Source of the DNA: Amorphochlora amoebiformis | Taxonomy: Eukaryota; Cercozoa; Chlorarachniophyceae | DNA length: 64,000 bases | NCBI GenBank assembly: GCA_054601695.1 | Contig: BAAHQB010000040.1 | Coordinates: 434,001-498,000, forward strand | Direction: 5' to 3' | In this document: one piece after another, positions 54,248 to 63,739 of the stretch | Position numbering within the stretch: the stretch's first letter is position 1 | Layout of the letters: the number at the start of each line of letters is the position of its first letter | Notes under the pieces: model-generated | The model's input: the letters and a program-made list of their open reading frames with translations, nothing else | Databases searched by the model: none | Told to the model about the DNA's origin: nothing | Translations under genes and position numbers: made by a program

Positions 54248-54361
54248 TTGTAATATACATATATATGTATATATATATCTAATCTACATAAATAGTTTTT
54301 GTGTATATATGTATATTTAATATGTACATATATATGTATACACACACACACATATATATAT

Positions 54362-54398
<37 letters not shown>

Positions 54399-55099
54399 GG
54401 ATATACCTCTTAGCAGTACTTTGAGACTCCAACTCAAGCTTACAGCAAGCAGAACCTTTATATACATATATGTATATATATATATATATAAATATAATAT
54501 ATATATATATCATATATATATATATAATATATAATATATATATATATATAATACATATACACATACTATTCATGAATTCGAAATAGATGTTGGAAATCTT
54601 TTTTTCAAAAGAAATATAGAGAAATTTCGAGAGATAGAGATTTCGAGAGAGATTTCGAGAGATTTTCAACAGATTTCGACAGATTTTGAGAAAAATCACG
54701 AGGCTTTGAGAGATTTTGAGAGATTTCGAGAGATGTCGAGAGTTTTCGAGAGATTTTTAGAGATATTATAATACCTCTTAAAGCGCTAACATTACAGTTA
54801 GAGGTTTCGTGCCAACGTATATAACTGTTCGGAAACTCTTCTCTTAGAGTTGAATCCAGATATTTCTATAAAATATGTAGATATCTCTGTAATAGATATG
54901 CGTATATCTGTATTTAGATATGTCCCTACATAAATATATAATTGTAGGATTGAATCCAGATATTTCTATAATATATAGATATTTCAGTAAATAGATATGC
55001 GTATATCTCTATCTAGATATGTCTCCATGTCAACATATAATGGCAGGGTTGAATCCAGATATCTCTATCATATCTAGATATCTCAGTAACATATATACT

Positions 55100-55146
<47 letters not shown>

Positions 55147-55738
55147 ATATGTCTCTATATCAATATATCATGGCAGGGTTGCATCCAGATATTTCTATAA
55201 AATATGTAGATATTTCTATAATAGATATGCGTATATCTGTATTTAGATATGTCCCTATATAAATATATAATTGTAGGATTGAATCCAGATATTTCTATAA
55301 TATGTAGATATTTCAGTAAATAGATATGCGTATATCTCTATTTAGATATGTCTCTATATATATATAAACATATAATGGCAGGGTTGAATCCAGATATATC
55401 TCTATCATATCTAGATATTTCTGTAACATATATATAATTTATATACATATATAGTTAGATATGTCTCTTATCAATATATCATGGCAAGGTTGCATCCAGA
55501 TATTTCTATAAAATATGTAGATATTTCTGTAATAGATATGCGTATATCTGTATTTAGATATGTCCCTATATAAATATATAATTGTAGGATTGAATCCAGA
55601 TATTTCTATACTATGTAGATATCTCTGTAATAGATATGCGTATATCTCTATTTAGATATGTCTCTATACCAACATATAATGGCAGGGTTGAATCCAGATA
55701 TCTCTATCATATCTAGATATCTCAGTAACATATATACT

Positions 55739-55785
<47 letters not shown>

Positions 55786-56079
55786 ATATGTCTCTATATC
55801 AATATATCATGGCAGGGTTGCATCCAGATATTTCTATAACATGTGGATATTCTGTGATAGATATGCGTGTATCTGTATTTAGATATGTCTCTATATCAAT
55901 ATATCATGGCAGGATTGAATCCAGATATTTCTTTAATATGTAGATATTTCTGTAATATGTATGCATATGTATATACGAATATGTCCTTATATCCATATTT
56001 CATGGTAGTTAATACATATATATACATATATATACATAAATTATACCCATACATAGAATATATATATACATATATTTAG

Positions 56080-56126
<47 letters not shown>

Positions 56127-56212
56127 GTATATATGTATTGTAAATTAGAAATATCTTTCTGAAAGCTGTACACAGATATTTGTACAATATGTAAGTGTAT
56201 GCATGAATATGA

Positions 56213-56301
<89 letters not shown>

Positions 56302-56418
56302 TTACATAATACAAGGTAAATATACATTTATATAGCAATATATATTATACATGTACAATTCATATTATTACGCTACATATGTATATGTGTGTATATATAT
56401 AATATATATATATATACA

Positions 56419-56461
<43 letters not shown>

Positions 56462-56516
56462 AAGCAAATAAGTTCGATATTTGTTCTCTAAGCGGTATGT
56501 ATGCGCATATATATGT

Positions 56517-56561
<45 letters not shown>

Positions 56562-56682
56562 AGTATATCTATATATCTATACATCTATATATCTATACAT
56601 CCATATATATCTACATATAGATAACCTTATTCTTTATAGGAAAGAGCTCCATAAAAACGACCTATACATGTGTTTATCATTA

Positions 56683-56721
<39 letters not shown>

Positions 56722-56785
56722 GTTGTCAGTACACCAGCCCGCTCGTCATATCAGGCGATAGTATGCTAGGCAATGAGCTTACATG

Positions 56786-56832
<47 letters not shown>

Positions 56833-56963
56833 ATATACATATACATATATATATATAAATATGTATATATATATATATATATTATATATACATATATATA
56901 TACATATAGATATAATATATATACCACTGATGTTTTGGTTATTCGAGGTTGGTTGCTATCCAT
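43154..56963 (-). CDS. Gene D: many-exon protein of unknown family
   Basis: Runs from a candidate start at 56963 to TGA at 43154-43156, about 24 candidate exons. Phase-exact runs: 56777 to 56626; 54455 to 54137 to 52817; 52265 to 51642 to 51127 to 50357; 49055 to 48034 to 47254 to 47151; and the 3' end 45202, 44961 (8 nt), 44497, 43973, 43362, 43182. Gaps in phase remain at about six places, so exons are missing or misassigned. Segments are mostly soluble; one hydrophobic alternative ([14 protein letters not shown]) exists at 46666. No family recognised. Introns contain a 200-bp inverted repeat, TGACA arrays, a GATATATCC minisatellite and echo arrays. Confidence 0.6.
43186..43896. repeat. Hexamer blocks flanking gene D 3' exons
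   Basis: GGGTTA on plus at 43186-43290 and 43380-43433, then CCCTAA variants (CCGTAA, CCTAAG) at 43490-43896. Orientation flips between adjacent introns. Confidence 0.9.
43309..43362 (-). CDS. Gene D exon (NVNNSREI...)
   Basis: Acceptor ATCTTAG, donor GTAATC. Split Glu then [17 protein letters not shown], phase 1 in, 1 out. Sequon NNS. Confidence 0.8.
43916..43973 (-). CDS. Gene D exon (ILNETASG...)
   Basis: Acceptor ACCCAG, donor [25 protein letters not shown], phase 0 in, 1 out; sequon NET. Confidence 0.8.
44436..44497 (-). CDS. Gene D exon (TEVRKSLF...)
   Basis: Acceptor ATATTAG, donor GTATAT. Split Gly then [20 protein letters not shown], phase 1 in, 0 out. Confidence 0.8.
44954..44961 (-). 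CDS. Gene D 8-nt micro-exon
   Basis: TGAGATAG between CTGCCTAG and GTATTA. It turns phase 2 into phase 1 and adds Ser-Glu-Ile; both neighbours then join exactly. Confidence 0.55.
45181..45202 (-). CDS. Gene D exon (FSLIWR)
   Basis: Acceptor TTCTTCAG, strong donor GTGAGC, 22 nt, phase 1 in, 2 out. Confidence 0.7.
45942..45996 (-). CDS. Gene D exon (SIGFSKDF...)
   Basis: Acceptor ACTTTAG, donor [23 protein letters not shown], phase 1 in, 2 out; other frames have stops. Confidence 0.65.
46666..46723 (-). CDS. Gene D candidate exon, frame unresolved
   Basis: Acceptor ATTTACAG, donor [25 protein letters not shown] (phase 0 to 1) or [19 protein letters not shown] (phase 2 to 0). The second follows from 47115-47151; neither joins 45996 directly. 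Confidence 0.5.
46748..46943. repeat. 80-bp inverted repeat with 36-bp spacer
   Basis: Arms 46748-46827 and 46864-46943 match at 70 of 80 positions by my count, with a perfect central block GAGATCGCTAGAGATCCCGG. The spacer contains the palindrome ACATACGTATGT. It sits in a gene D intron; no flanking duplication was seen. Confidence 0.93.
47115..47151 (-). CDS. Gene D candidate exon (RIPHYSLR...)
   Basis: Acceptor GGTTAG from a hexamer block, phase 1 in: [10 protein letters not shown] after a split Arg. On the other strand a good polypyrimidine acceptor (CTTTTTCAG) starts an open frame here too, so strand is uncertain. Confidence 0.4.
47221..47254 (-). CDS. Gene D exon (QSWIDSSV...)
   Basis: Acceptor TGAATAG, donor [17 protein letters not shown], phase 0 in, 1 out. 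Confidence 0.6.
48034..48091 (-). CDS. Gene D exon (YTKNPGNN...)
   Basis: Acceptor ATGTAG, donor GTATAT. Split Trp then [19 protein letters not shown], phase 2 in, 0 out. All three frames are open; phase selects this one. Two 3'-part copies follow at 47960 and 47910. Confidence 0.7.
48310..48930. repeat. GTGACAT-rich region
   Basis: Dozens of GTGACA(T), CGTGACATGGGCGGGACAT and TGTCAC words, in both orientations, with no fixed period. Two longer blocks (GTGACATC, AAGTCACGA, TGACATAATCG) recur at 48635 and 48732. Lies between gene D exons; no coding frame seen. Confidence 0.85.
49015..49055 (-). CDS. Gene D exon (VDFYDSFI...)
   Basis: Acceptor CATAATAG, donor [19 protein letters not shown], phase 0 in, 2 out. 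Confidence 0.75.
50294..50357 (-). CDS. Gene D exon (ERDQWGDW...)
   Basis: Acceptor AATGTCAG, donor [26 protein letters not shown] then Leu, phase 0 in, 1 out. Two 3'-part copies follow at 50137 and 50040. Confidence 0.8.
50975..50998 (-). CDS. Gene D weak candidate exon
   Basis: Acceptor TTGTTAG, donor [14 protein letters not shown], phase 0 to 0. Fits between its neighbours but is not required. Confidence 0.3.
51091..51127 (-). CDS. Gene D exon (NSTFVVTK...)
   Basis: Acceptor ATCCAAG, donor GTATAT. Split Met then [12 protein letters not shown], sequon NST, phase 2 in, 0 out. Confidence 0.7.
51642..51673 (-). CDS. Gene D exon (VAYFESIP...)
   Basis: Acceptor ATATTAG, strong donor [16 protein letters not shown], phase 0 in, 2 out. 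Confidence 0.8.
52221..52265 (-). CDS. Gene D exon (AIEENFSW...)
   Basis: Acceptor CGAAAAG, donor GTATAT, 15 codons [15 protein letters not shown], phase 0 to 0. Confidence 0.75.
52788..52817 (-). CDS. Gene D candidate exon (GRDQKRAN...)
   Basis: Acceptor AAATTAG, donor GTTATG, basic GRDQKRANK in phase 2 to 2. A polypyrimidine acceptor on plus overlaps it. Confidence 0.45.
53290..54070 (-). repeat. Echo array of gene D exon 54137-54188, two alternating subtypes
   Basis: Copies at about 53395, 53600, 53780 and 54000 with a similar piece at 53290. Subtype 1 has TATGCTTATCATTGTCAT, subtype 2 has a deletion giving ATGCTATGCGTG; they alternate, so the duplicated unit was a pair of about 390 bp. 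Confidence 0.85.
54137..54188 (-). CDS. Gene D exon (QYIHSYDN...)
   Basis: Acceptor TATATAG, donor [22 protein letters not shown], phase 1 in, 2 out. First copy in gene order; downstream copies have mostly lost the acceptor. Confidence 0.7.
54407..54455 (-). CDS. Gene D exon (VLLAVSLS...)
   Basis: Acceptor TATAAAG, donor GTATAT. Phase 0 to 1 gives [16 protein letters not shown] and joins 54188; phase 1 to 2 gives [16 protein letters not shown]. Confidence 0.6.
54600..54770. repeat. GAGAGATTTC short repeats
   Basis: GAGAGATTTCGAGAGAT words, about 10 bp apart, in a gene D intron. A related AAATCTCGGAGAATT array is at 59070-59190. Confidence 0.85.
54840..55990. repeat. Minisatellite, about 100-bp unit, 11 copies
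   Basis: Each unit contains TTG(A/C)ATCCAGATAT, then TAGATAT(C/T)TC and TTAGATATGTC. Blocks of several units are themselves repeated about 640 bp apart (55019-55240 and 55658-55880 are nearly identical). Confidence 0.9.
56140..56187 (-). CDS. Gene D weak candidate exon
   Basis: Acceptor GTACAG then [22 protein letters not shown] in one frame. The 3' end is lost in (TA)n. Confidence 0.3.
56460..56487 (-). CDS. Gene D candidate exon (RTNIELIC...)
   Basis: Acceptor CGCTTAG, phase 0: RTNIELICF. Donor unclear in (TA)n. Confidence 0.4.
56626..56661 (-). CDS. Gene D exon (VVFMELFP...)
   Basis: Acceptor GTATAG, donor GTTATC, 36 nt, [12 protein letters not shown], phase 0 to 0. A plus-strand reading with a polypyrimidine acceptor overlaps. 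Confidence 0.6.
56735..56777 (-). CDS. Gene D exon (SLPSILSP...)
   Basis: Acceptor ATGTAAG, donor [20 protein letters not shown], phase 2 in, 0 out; joins 56661. The plus strand also has an open AG..GT segment here ([12 protein letters not shown]). Confidence 0.55.
56925..56963 (-). CDS. Gene D tentative first exon
   Basis: ATG 56963-56961 preceded in frame by TGA, then [13 protein letters not shown], donor GTATAT, phase 0. The next exon needs phase 2, so a micro-exon is missing. The start is only 20 bp past the proposed stop of gene E. Confidence 0.45.
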
Positions 56964-56983
56964 TTGGATGTTATGACGAATGA

Positions 56984-57470
56984 TTATTCATAACCTCCCT
57001 CCAAGTCGGAATACTTCCTTTCTTCCTCTCGGAACCGTATGGGTTCCGAGAATGTTTTGGGTTCCGAGAATGTTCTGGGTTCCGAGAATGTTCTGGGTTC
57101 CGAGAATGTTCTGGGTTCCGAGAATGTTCTGGGTTCCGAGAATGTTCTGGGTTCCGAGAATGTTCTGGGTTCCGAGAATGTTATGGGTTCCGAGAATGTT
57201 CTGGGTTCCGAGAATGTTCTGGGTTCCGAGAATGTTCTGGGTTCCGAGAATGTTCTGGGTTCCGAGAATGTTCTGGGTTCCGAGAATGTTCTGGGTTCCG
57301 AGAATGTTCTGGGTTCCGAGAATGTTCTGGGTTCCGAGAATGTTCTGGGTTCCGAGAATGTTCTGGGTTCCGAGAATGTTCTGGGTTCCGAGAATGTTCT
57401 GGGTTCCGAGAATGTTCTGGGTTCCGAGAATGTTCTAAATTCCGAGTATTGTGGTACTACTGTATGGCTT
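56984..57470 (-). CDS. Gene E terminal exon with (SEPRTF)n
   Basis: Opens after CAAAAG with [13 protein letters not shown], then 22 repeats, then [15 protein letters not shown] and a stop. The 18-bp unit keeps every frame open: the plus strand could instead give MGSENVL(GSENVL)n ending at a strong donor GTAAGT (57473), or (VPRMFW)n. Minus is preferred because neighbouring exons are minus. Confidence 0.4.
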
Positions 57471-57520
57471 TTGGTGTAAGTTAACAATATGTATATATAT
57501 ATGTATATATATACACACAC

Positions 57521-57555
<35 letters not shown>

Positions 57556-57572
57556 ATATACATATAAGTGTA

Positions 57573-57603
<31 letters not shown>

Positions 57604-57727
57604 ATATATATATACATGTAATACATATATAAATATATTTTTATATGTATGTTGATATACATATATGTTATATATATATTATATATATGAGTAATATATA
57701 CACACATATGTATATGTATATATATAC

Positions 57728-57774
<47 letters not shown>

Positions 57775-58163
57775 TATATAGTTATATATGTGTACATATC
57801 TTATGTATATATATATATATATATTTATACATATATATATATATATATATTTATACATATATATATATCTATATATATATATATATATAAATATATTTGT
57901 TTTGTTATCTCCATGTATGTACATATCGATTAATACATACTCCTGATATCTATATATATCATATATCAGTATAGATATATTATATGTATATACATATATA
58001 TATGTATGTATATACATATATATATATATATATATAAATATATACATATATACACACATATATAAGTATATATATTAATATATATATATATATACATACG
58101 AATATACATATATAAATATTCATATATATGTTTACATATACATACACTCATATATATATATGT

Positions 58164-58206
<43 letters not shown>

Positions 58207-58347
58207 CCCCATTATTCTCCTCCACAAACCTCCGAAGACTCTCTCGAACCAATGGACTTTATATATATAAAAATATACCTGTGTAAACCCCTTGTTTCGC
58301 CAACGACACATATCCATACATAATGCGTATATACAACATACATATAT

Positions 58348-58386
<39 letters not shown>

Positions 58387-58651
58387 TGTATATATACCTG
58401 TGTAAACCCCTTGTTTCGCCAACGACACATATCCATACATAATGCGTATATACAACATACATATATGATATATATATATATATATATACACATATATATA
58501 TATTTATATATATATATATATATACACATATATATACACACAAATACACATACACACATATATATTATATATAAATATATATATATATATATACCTGTGT
58601 AAACCCCTTGTTTCGCCAACGACACATATCCATACATAATGCATATATACA

Positions 58652-58693
<42 letters not shown>

Positions 58694-58758
58694 GTGTAAA
58701 CCCCTTGTTTCGCCAACAACACATATCCCTACTTTATTCCCTTGACTATGATTCCTTG
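56984..58758 (-). CDS. Gene E: partial gene ending in a hexapeptide repeat
   Basis: Three exons in phase (58692-58758, 58208-58256, 57942 leftward), then a terminal exon of 22 SEPRTF-like repeats followed by [15 protein letters not shown] and TAA at 56984-56986. The 5' end is not found; candidate pieces lie up to about 60.9 kb. No family recognised. Repeat-rich C-terminal parts are common in low-complexity surface or scaffold proteins, but that is only analogy. Confidence 0.45.
57041..57436. repeat. 18-bp VNTR, 22 copies
   Basis: GGGTTCCGAGAATGTTCT x22, with single changes in copies 1 and 8 only. Shares GGGTTCC with the 25-bp VNTR at 19823. Confidence 0.97.
57895..57942 (-). CDS. Gene E exon (EYVLIDMY...)
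   Basis: Acceptor GATATCAG, phase 0: [18 protein letters not shown], sequon NKT. Donor lost in (TA)n. Confidence 0.6.
58208..58256 (-). CDS. Gene E exon (PLVRESLR...)
   Basis: Acceptor ATAAAG, donor GTAATA. Split Ser then [16 protein letters not shown], phase 2 in, 0 out. Confidence 0.7.
58270..58655 (-). repeat. Echo array of gene E exon 58692-58758
   Basis: Three copies of the 3' part with donor (CTGTGTAAACCCCTTGTTTC on plus) at 58277, 58398 and 58594. Confidence 0.9.
58692..58758 (-). CDS. Gene E exon (RNHSQGNK...)
   Basis: Acceptor ATATTAG, donor [26 protein letters not shown] then His, phase 1 in, 2 out. The only complete copy of its array. Confidence 0.75.
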
Positions 58759-58766
58759 CTAATATG

Positions 58767-58810
<44 letters not shown>

Positions 58811-58913
58811 TATGAAGTGTTATATATATATACAAGATCCGTTGCTGTATATGTAACAAATATAGATAAATATATACATATATATGTGCGTATGTGTGAT
58901 ACATGTGTATTTG

Positions 58914-58949
<36 letters not shown>

Positions 58950-58969
58950 CATATATATTATATACCTAT

Positions 58970-59420
58970 ACTCATATTGCCCCCGCACAACCAAATGAGG
59001 TTGAGAGAATGAAAAATAGAAAAAAAATATCAAAAAAGCGGCTCAGAAACTAGAAAAATAAAACAATTAAAAAAAAATCTCGGAGAATTCAAAATCTCGG
59101 AAAAAAAAAATGAATATCTCCGAGAATAATTAAAAAATCTCGGAGAATTTAAAAAAATCCGAGAATTTAAAAATCTCGGCGAATTTTTTTACCAGATGGC
59201 TGTAATTCCTGTAATCTTGGCCAGTGGTTTTCAAGCTTCCAATTAGGCGCATAACACGTTTTTTTCAAATACTTATTATTCACCTAATAGTGCCGATTAT
59301 TAAGCTTAATACTATTAGCGCTAAGAGTTAGCGTTAAGGTTAATACTCTTAATATTGCTGGTTAGTATTAAGATTAACGTTGTTTTATCATATTAGAAGA
59401 ACTGTGCTGGTTTGGAATAT
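58970..59420. other. Unique A-rich stretch, probably intergenic
   Basis: A-rich with AAATCTCGGAGAATT repeats (59070-59190), then TTAGCGCTAAGAGTTAGCGTTAAGGTTAATACTCTTAA-type dyads, given here only in part. No exon supported. Confidence 0.5.
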
Positions 59421-59425
59421 ATAAC

Positions 59426-59462
<37 letters not shown>

Positions 59463-59640
59463 CATATATAACCTATATAAATATATATATATATATAATA
59501 AATATATATACATTTATATATATATATGATATACGTTAAAGATGGAAAAATATATATTTATAACAGTTGACAACTACACTGAATATAGATGTCTTTATAT
59601 ACATAAAATGTAAACACATATATATATATAATATTATACG

Positions 59641-59674
<34 letters not shown>

Positions 59675-59709
59675 ATACAAACACATATATATAGATAAAT
59701 ATACATGCA

Positions 59710-59749
<40 letters not shown>

Positions 59750-59797
59750 CATATATACATATATATATGTACACACATATATAAATTATATATACAT

Positions 59798-59844
<47 letters not shown>

Positions 59845-60012
59845 TATATTCACGTTTGTATGTATATACATATATACATACACATATTAATACATACAGA
59901 TTTCCTCAGAATATTTACATATGTACGTTTATACATATATATATATATATATATATATATTCATATATATTTTATATATATACTATACATTTGTATATCC
60001 ATGTATATAAGT

Positions 60013-60043
<31 letters not shown>

Positions 60044-60169
60044 AGTAAATTTAATGTAAGTGCATATATACGTATGTATATATACATACACATACATATA
60101 TACATACACAATGTGTATGTATATATGTATATATATATATATTATATATATATACAGTACATATGTATG

Positions 60170-60200
<31 letters not shown>

Positions 60201-60211
60201 CTATATATTAC

Positions 60212-60246
60212 CGTGATTGTAGATGGTTTCTTTGTCCTATATGAAG
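60212..60246. other. Overlapping candidate exons on both strands
   Basis: Plus 60223-60246: TTGTAG, 24 nt, GTATGT (GFFVLYE in phase 1). Minus 60212-60236: ATATAG, 25 nt, GTAATA (DKETIYNH). I cannot choose. Confidence 0.4.
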
Positions 60247-60374
60247 GTATGTGTTTTTATTATATGTATATTTAATATATACTCATACCTATATAATATA
60301 TGGTAAATCAGATATATATATATATATATGTTGTATTATAATATAATATATATAATATAAATATATATATTTAC

Positions 60375-60407
<33 letters not shown>

Positions 60408-60474
60408 CATATATATATATGTATACACGCAGATATATACATATATGTATATTATATATATACATATATATATA

Positions 60475-60542
<68 letters not shown>

Positions 60543-60563
60543 TATATATTTTATATATATATA

Positions 60564-60610
<47 letters not shown>

Positions 60611-60743
60611 TATTTATATGTATATTTTAAGATTATATATATATATATATATATAATATATATGGACACATCTATATTTACATGTATATATATATATATA
60701 TACACATATGTATGTGGACACATCTATATTCATACATATAGAC

Positions 60744-60785
<42 letters not shown>

Positions 60786-60848
60786 GTAGAGAGAGAGAGA
60801 CATATAATATATTATGTATAAATATGTATACATTTACCATATATACAC

Positions 60849-60897
60849 AAATCCAGCCACTATCAAGAGAGATAATCCAATATATCTGATCTTTGAC
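60849..60897 (-). CDS. Candidate exon (VKDQIYWI...), unplaced
   Basis: Acceptor TATATAG, donor [22 protein letters not shown] (phase 0 to 1) or [16 protein letters not shown]. Could be an upstream exon of gene E. Confidence 0.45.
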
Positions 60898-61099
60898 CTA
60901 TATATATTAAATATAAATATATATACATATAGTGATATATACATACATCAATATATACATATACATATATATATATATATATACGTATACATATATATAT
61001 ATATATATATATAATTTTATGTACAGAGGCAACACAAGTACATGGAAATTTATGCATATATATATATTATATGTACATATATATATTATATATTATATG

Positions 61100-61138
<39 letters not shown>

Positions 61139-61161
61139 TTATTTATATTCTCTCATGTGTA

Positions 61162-61197
<36 letters not shown>

Positions 61198-61249
61198 TGC
61201 ATATTAGATATCTTAGCGAATAACACTGTTACCCTATCTCATCATACGT

Positions 61250-61525
61250 TATAATCCATATAATAATATCGACATATGTTAATATCGACATATACATACA
61301 ATAATGGTCGAATAATATGTCGCATATAAGTTAAAATCCGTATATTAATATCGACACATACATACAATATAATCCATATATTAATATCGACATATACATA
61401 CAATAATGTTCTAATAATTAATATGTCGCATCATAAGTTATAATCCATATAATAATATCGACATATATTAATATCGACATATTCATACAATAATACTCGA
61501 ATAATATGTCGCATCAAATAATAAC
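61250..61525. repeat. Minisatellite with TATCGACATA motif
   Basis: TAATCCATATAATAATATCG, CGACATAT and GAATAATATGTCGCAT blocks repeat three times, about 90-100 bp apart. Confidence 0.85.
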
Positions 61526-61574
61526 CCCAGCAAACGAGAGAGAGAGAGAGAGAAGGGATTAGTTCTGCCCTGAC

Positions 61575-61682
61575 CCTAAACCTAACCCTAAACTCTCTCT
61601 CGCTCTCTTCTCTCTTGTCTTTCTCTCTCTCTTTTCTCTATCTCTCTCTCTTTTCTCTATCTCTCTCTTTCTCTCTCTCTTT

Positions 61683-61714
<32 letters not shown>

Positions 61715-61764
61715 CTATACATATATGTATATATATATGTATATATTTATGTGTGTGTGTATAT

Positions 61765-61815
<51 letters not shown>

Positions 61816-61985
61816 TATATTCTCTCTCTTCTCTCCCCCTCTCTTCTCTTTCTCTTATCTCTCTCTTTTCTCTCTCTCTCTCTTTCCTCCCTCTCTCTTT
61901 CCTCCCTCTCTCTCTCTTTTCTCCCTCCCCTCTCTTCTCTCTCTCTTCTCCCTTCTCTCTTCTTTCTAACTCTCTTCTCTCTCTC
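61575..61985 (+). repeat. CTCTCTTTTC polypyrimidine tract
   Basis: Pyrimidine-rich on plus with a (TA)n/(TG)n insert at 61717-61815, ending in a G-rich run (61990-62012). Comparable tracts in genes B and C mark introns on the sense strand. Confidence 0.9.
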
Positions 61986-62012
61986 GACGGAAAGGGGGGG
62001 GGAGGGGGCGGG

Positions 62013-62300
62013 GAGAGTTAAGTGATAGATTCCGAATATTTATTTCCGTTTTCTCAGTGCTCCCTCCCTCTTTTCACCCACGCACTCAAAACACCCCGGT
62101 CGATGTAAACACACATAAAATAATGGGTCCCATCTCCCCCCCCCCCCCCCCCCGCTCTTTTCCCACACACCTTCCCGCGTAAAACACTCGACCCAAACAC
62201 TTTCCCGCGTTTTTTCCTCTCCCGCCCCGGTACTGCTTCCGACGGAACGCCATTCCAAATACGTTGCCAATCCGCCTTCCCCTCATGATCACTTATCTCC
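62013..62300. other. GC-rich unique region
   Basis: CG-containing sequence with a C18 tract (62136-62153) and TTTCCCGCGT twice. All three minus frames are open for 60-90 codons, probably from composition. It resembles the 8.3-9.6 kb region in character and may be a promoter. Confidence 0.35.
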
Positions 62301-62304
62301 GGAA

Positions 62305-62580
62305 AGAATGTCACTAAGCGTGACAAATCAGAGTGATAGGTGTGAGGTAACGGGATATCACGCTTTATTTGAGTGATCTATGGCCTTGTCACACGTGACG
62401 GGGTATGATGTTTGCTATGAGACAAGCCACAGTGACATGTAGTGATAGTGCTGATAGTGTGACATATCGCCGTGACATACGGTTTTAACTCCGTGACACA
62501 CCTCAGTGACGATGTTCCCACGGGTGACATAGTATGGTGACAAGCATCTTTGACCTGTGACAGCACAACGTGACGTATTT
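62305..62580. repeat. GTGACA-rich region
   Basis: GTGACA, TGTCAC and AGTGATAG words without fixed period, as at 48310-48930. Confidence 0.8.
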
Positions 62581-62599
62581 TTTGGTCCTTTCTAAATTG

Positions 62600-63090
62600 T
62601 CGATATATAAATATATACACATATATAAGTCTATATTTACATCTATATTTTAAATATACGTAATTTATCGGGTTCTCAGCGCGTGGCATACACGTGTCAA
62701 GCACGGGGTATCGTAGCTACTAGCATACCCTTTCCATATTCAAATAACGTTGAAACATGTTACTAAAATGGCATTCCACTGTAACATTATTCCTAAGGCT
62801 AGTCGTGTTATTACTACGGGGGGAACCCTTTCTAAGCCGAGTGTATGTTCTTAGGTGCAAGGCTTCGCGTGTTATAATGCTACGTAGCTAGCATCGCATA
62901 TGCTAGCTAGCGATTCATAGTCAGTAGTGACTCAGTACACGATTGTTAGGACACACATATAAGGCATTGTATTTCTTAACTATCAGGGTAAGATTGAACG
63001 CTATATACGGTATAAGTTAATAGTATTAGAGGGTTAGGGTCAGGCTTTAACTTCGGTATATGCATATAATGTATATTTATGTCAGGATTT
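62600..63090. other. Unique sequence, nothing assigned
   Basis: Contains a perfect 10-bp inverted repeat (62885-62909) and one GGGTTAGGGT. Confidence 0.5.
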
Positions 63091-63154
63091 GTGTGAAATA
63101 GTTAAATATTTCACGGAGGAAGTAGTTCTTTCTAAATATTTAAGATTATTCCTA

Positions 63155-63199
<45 letters not shown>

Positions 63200-63200
<1 letters not shown>

Positions 63201-63406
63201 TGATTGTCGACGCCCATATAGACACCATATGTCCGCCTACACACACACACACAGAGTGCCCCTCGCACACCATTCACTCTCATGCACTTGTTCCCATTCA
63301 CTCACCAGTGTACACTCTTCTCTCGTTCTCATCCATGATACTGGATCATATACATCATAATACATGTTGTATATATCTGGTACTAGATACTAGTACACAT
63401 ATATAG
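63200..63406 (+). CDS. ORF, 68 codons, hypothetical
   Basis: ATG right after a (TA)n tract; begins MIVDAHIDTICPP, then THTHT from a CA repeat, then an open, unbiased part ending TCC and a TAG-terminated TA-rich tail. It could be an exon; no family recognised. Confidence 0.25.
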
Positions 63407-63739
63407 TTTTAAAAATAAACTTTTATACTAAGTATATATATATATATATATATATACATATGTGTACATACATATATATATATATCTATGTATGTATATA
63501 TATATATTCAGTATGTATATGACGATATATAAATATATATTGGTCTATAACTAGGTATATATATACTATGATATACAATCATTATTGTAAGTTTGTAACA
63601 GTATATAGAAATGTGTATATCTAGATATACTGAAATCTATACTATAATAAACGCTATACATACGTGTATGCAGAATATATATGTATGTGTATATATATGT
63701 ATATGTATACACATATATATTATATATATGCCTTCGCTC

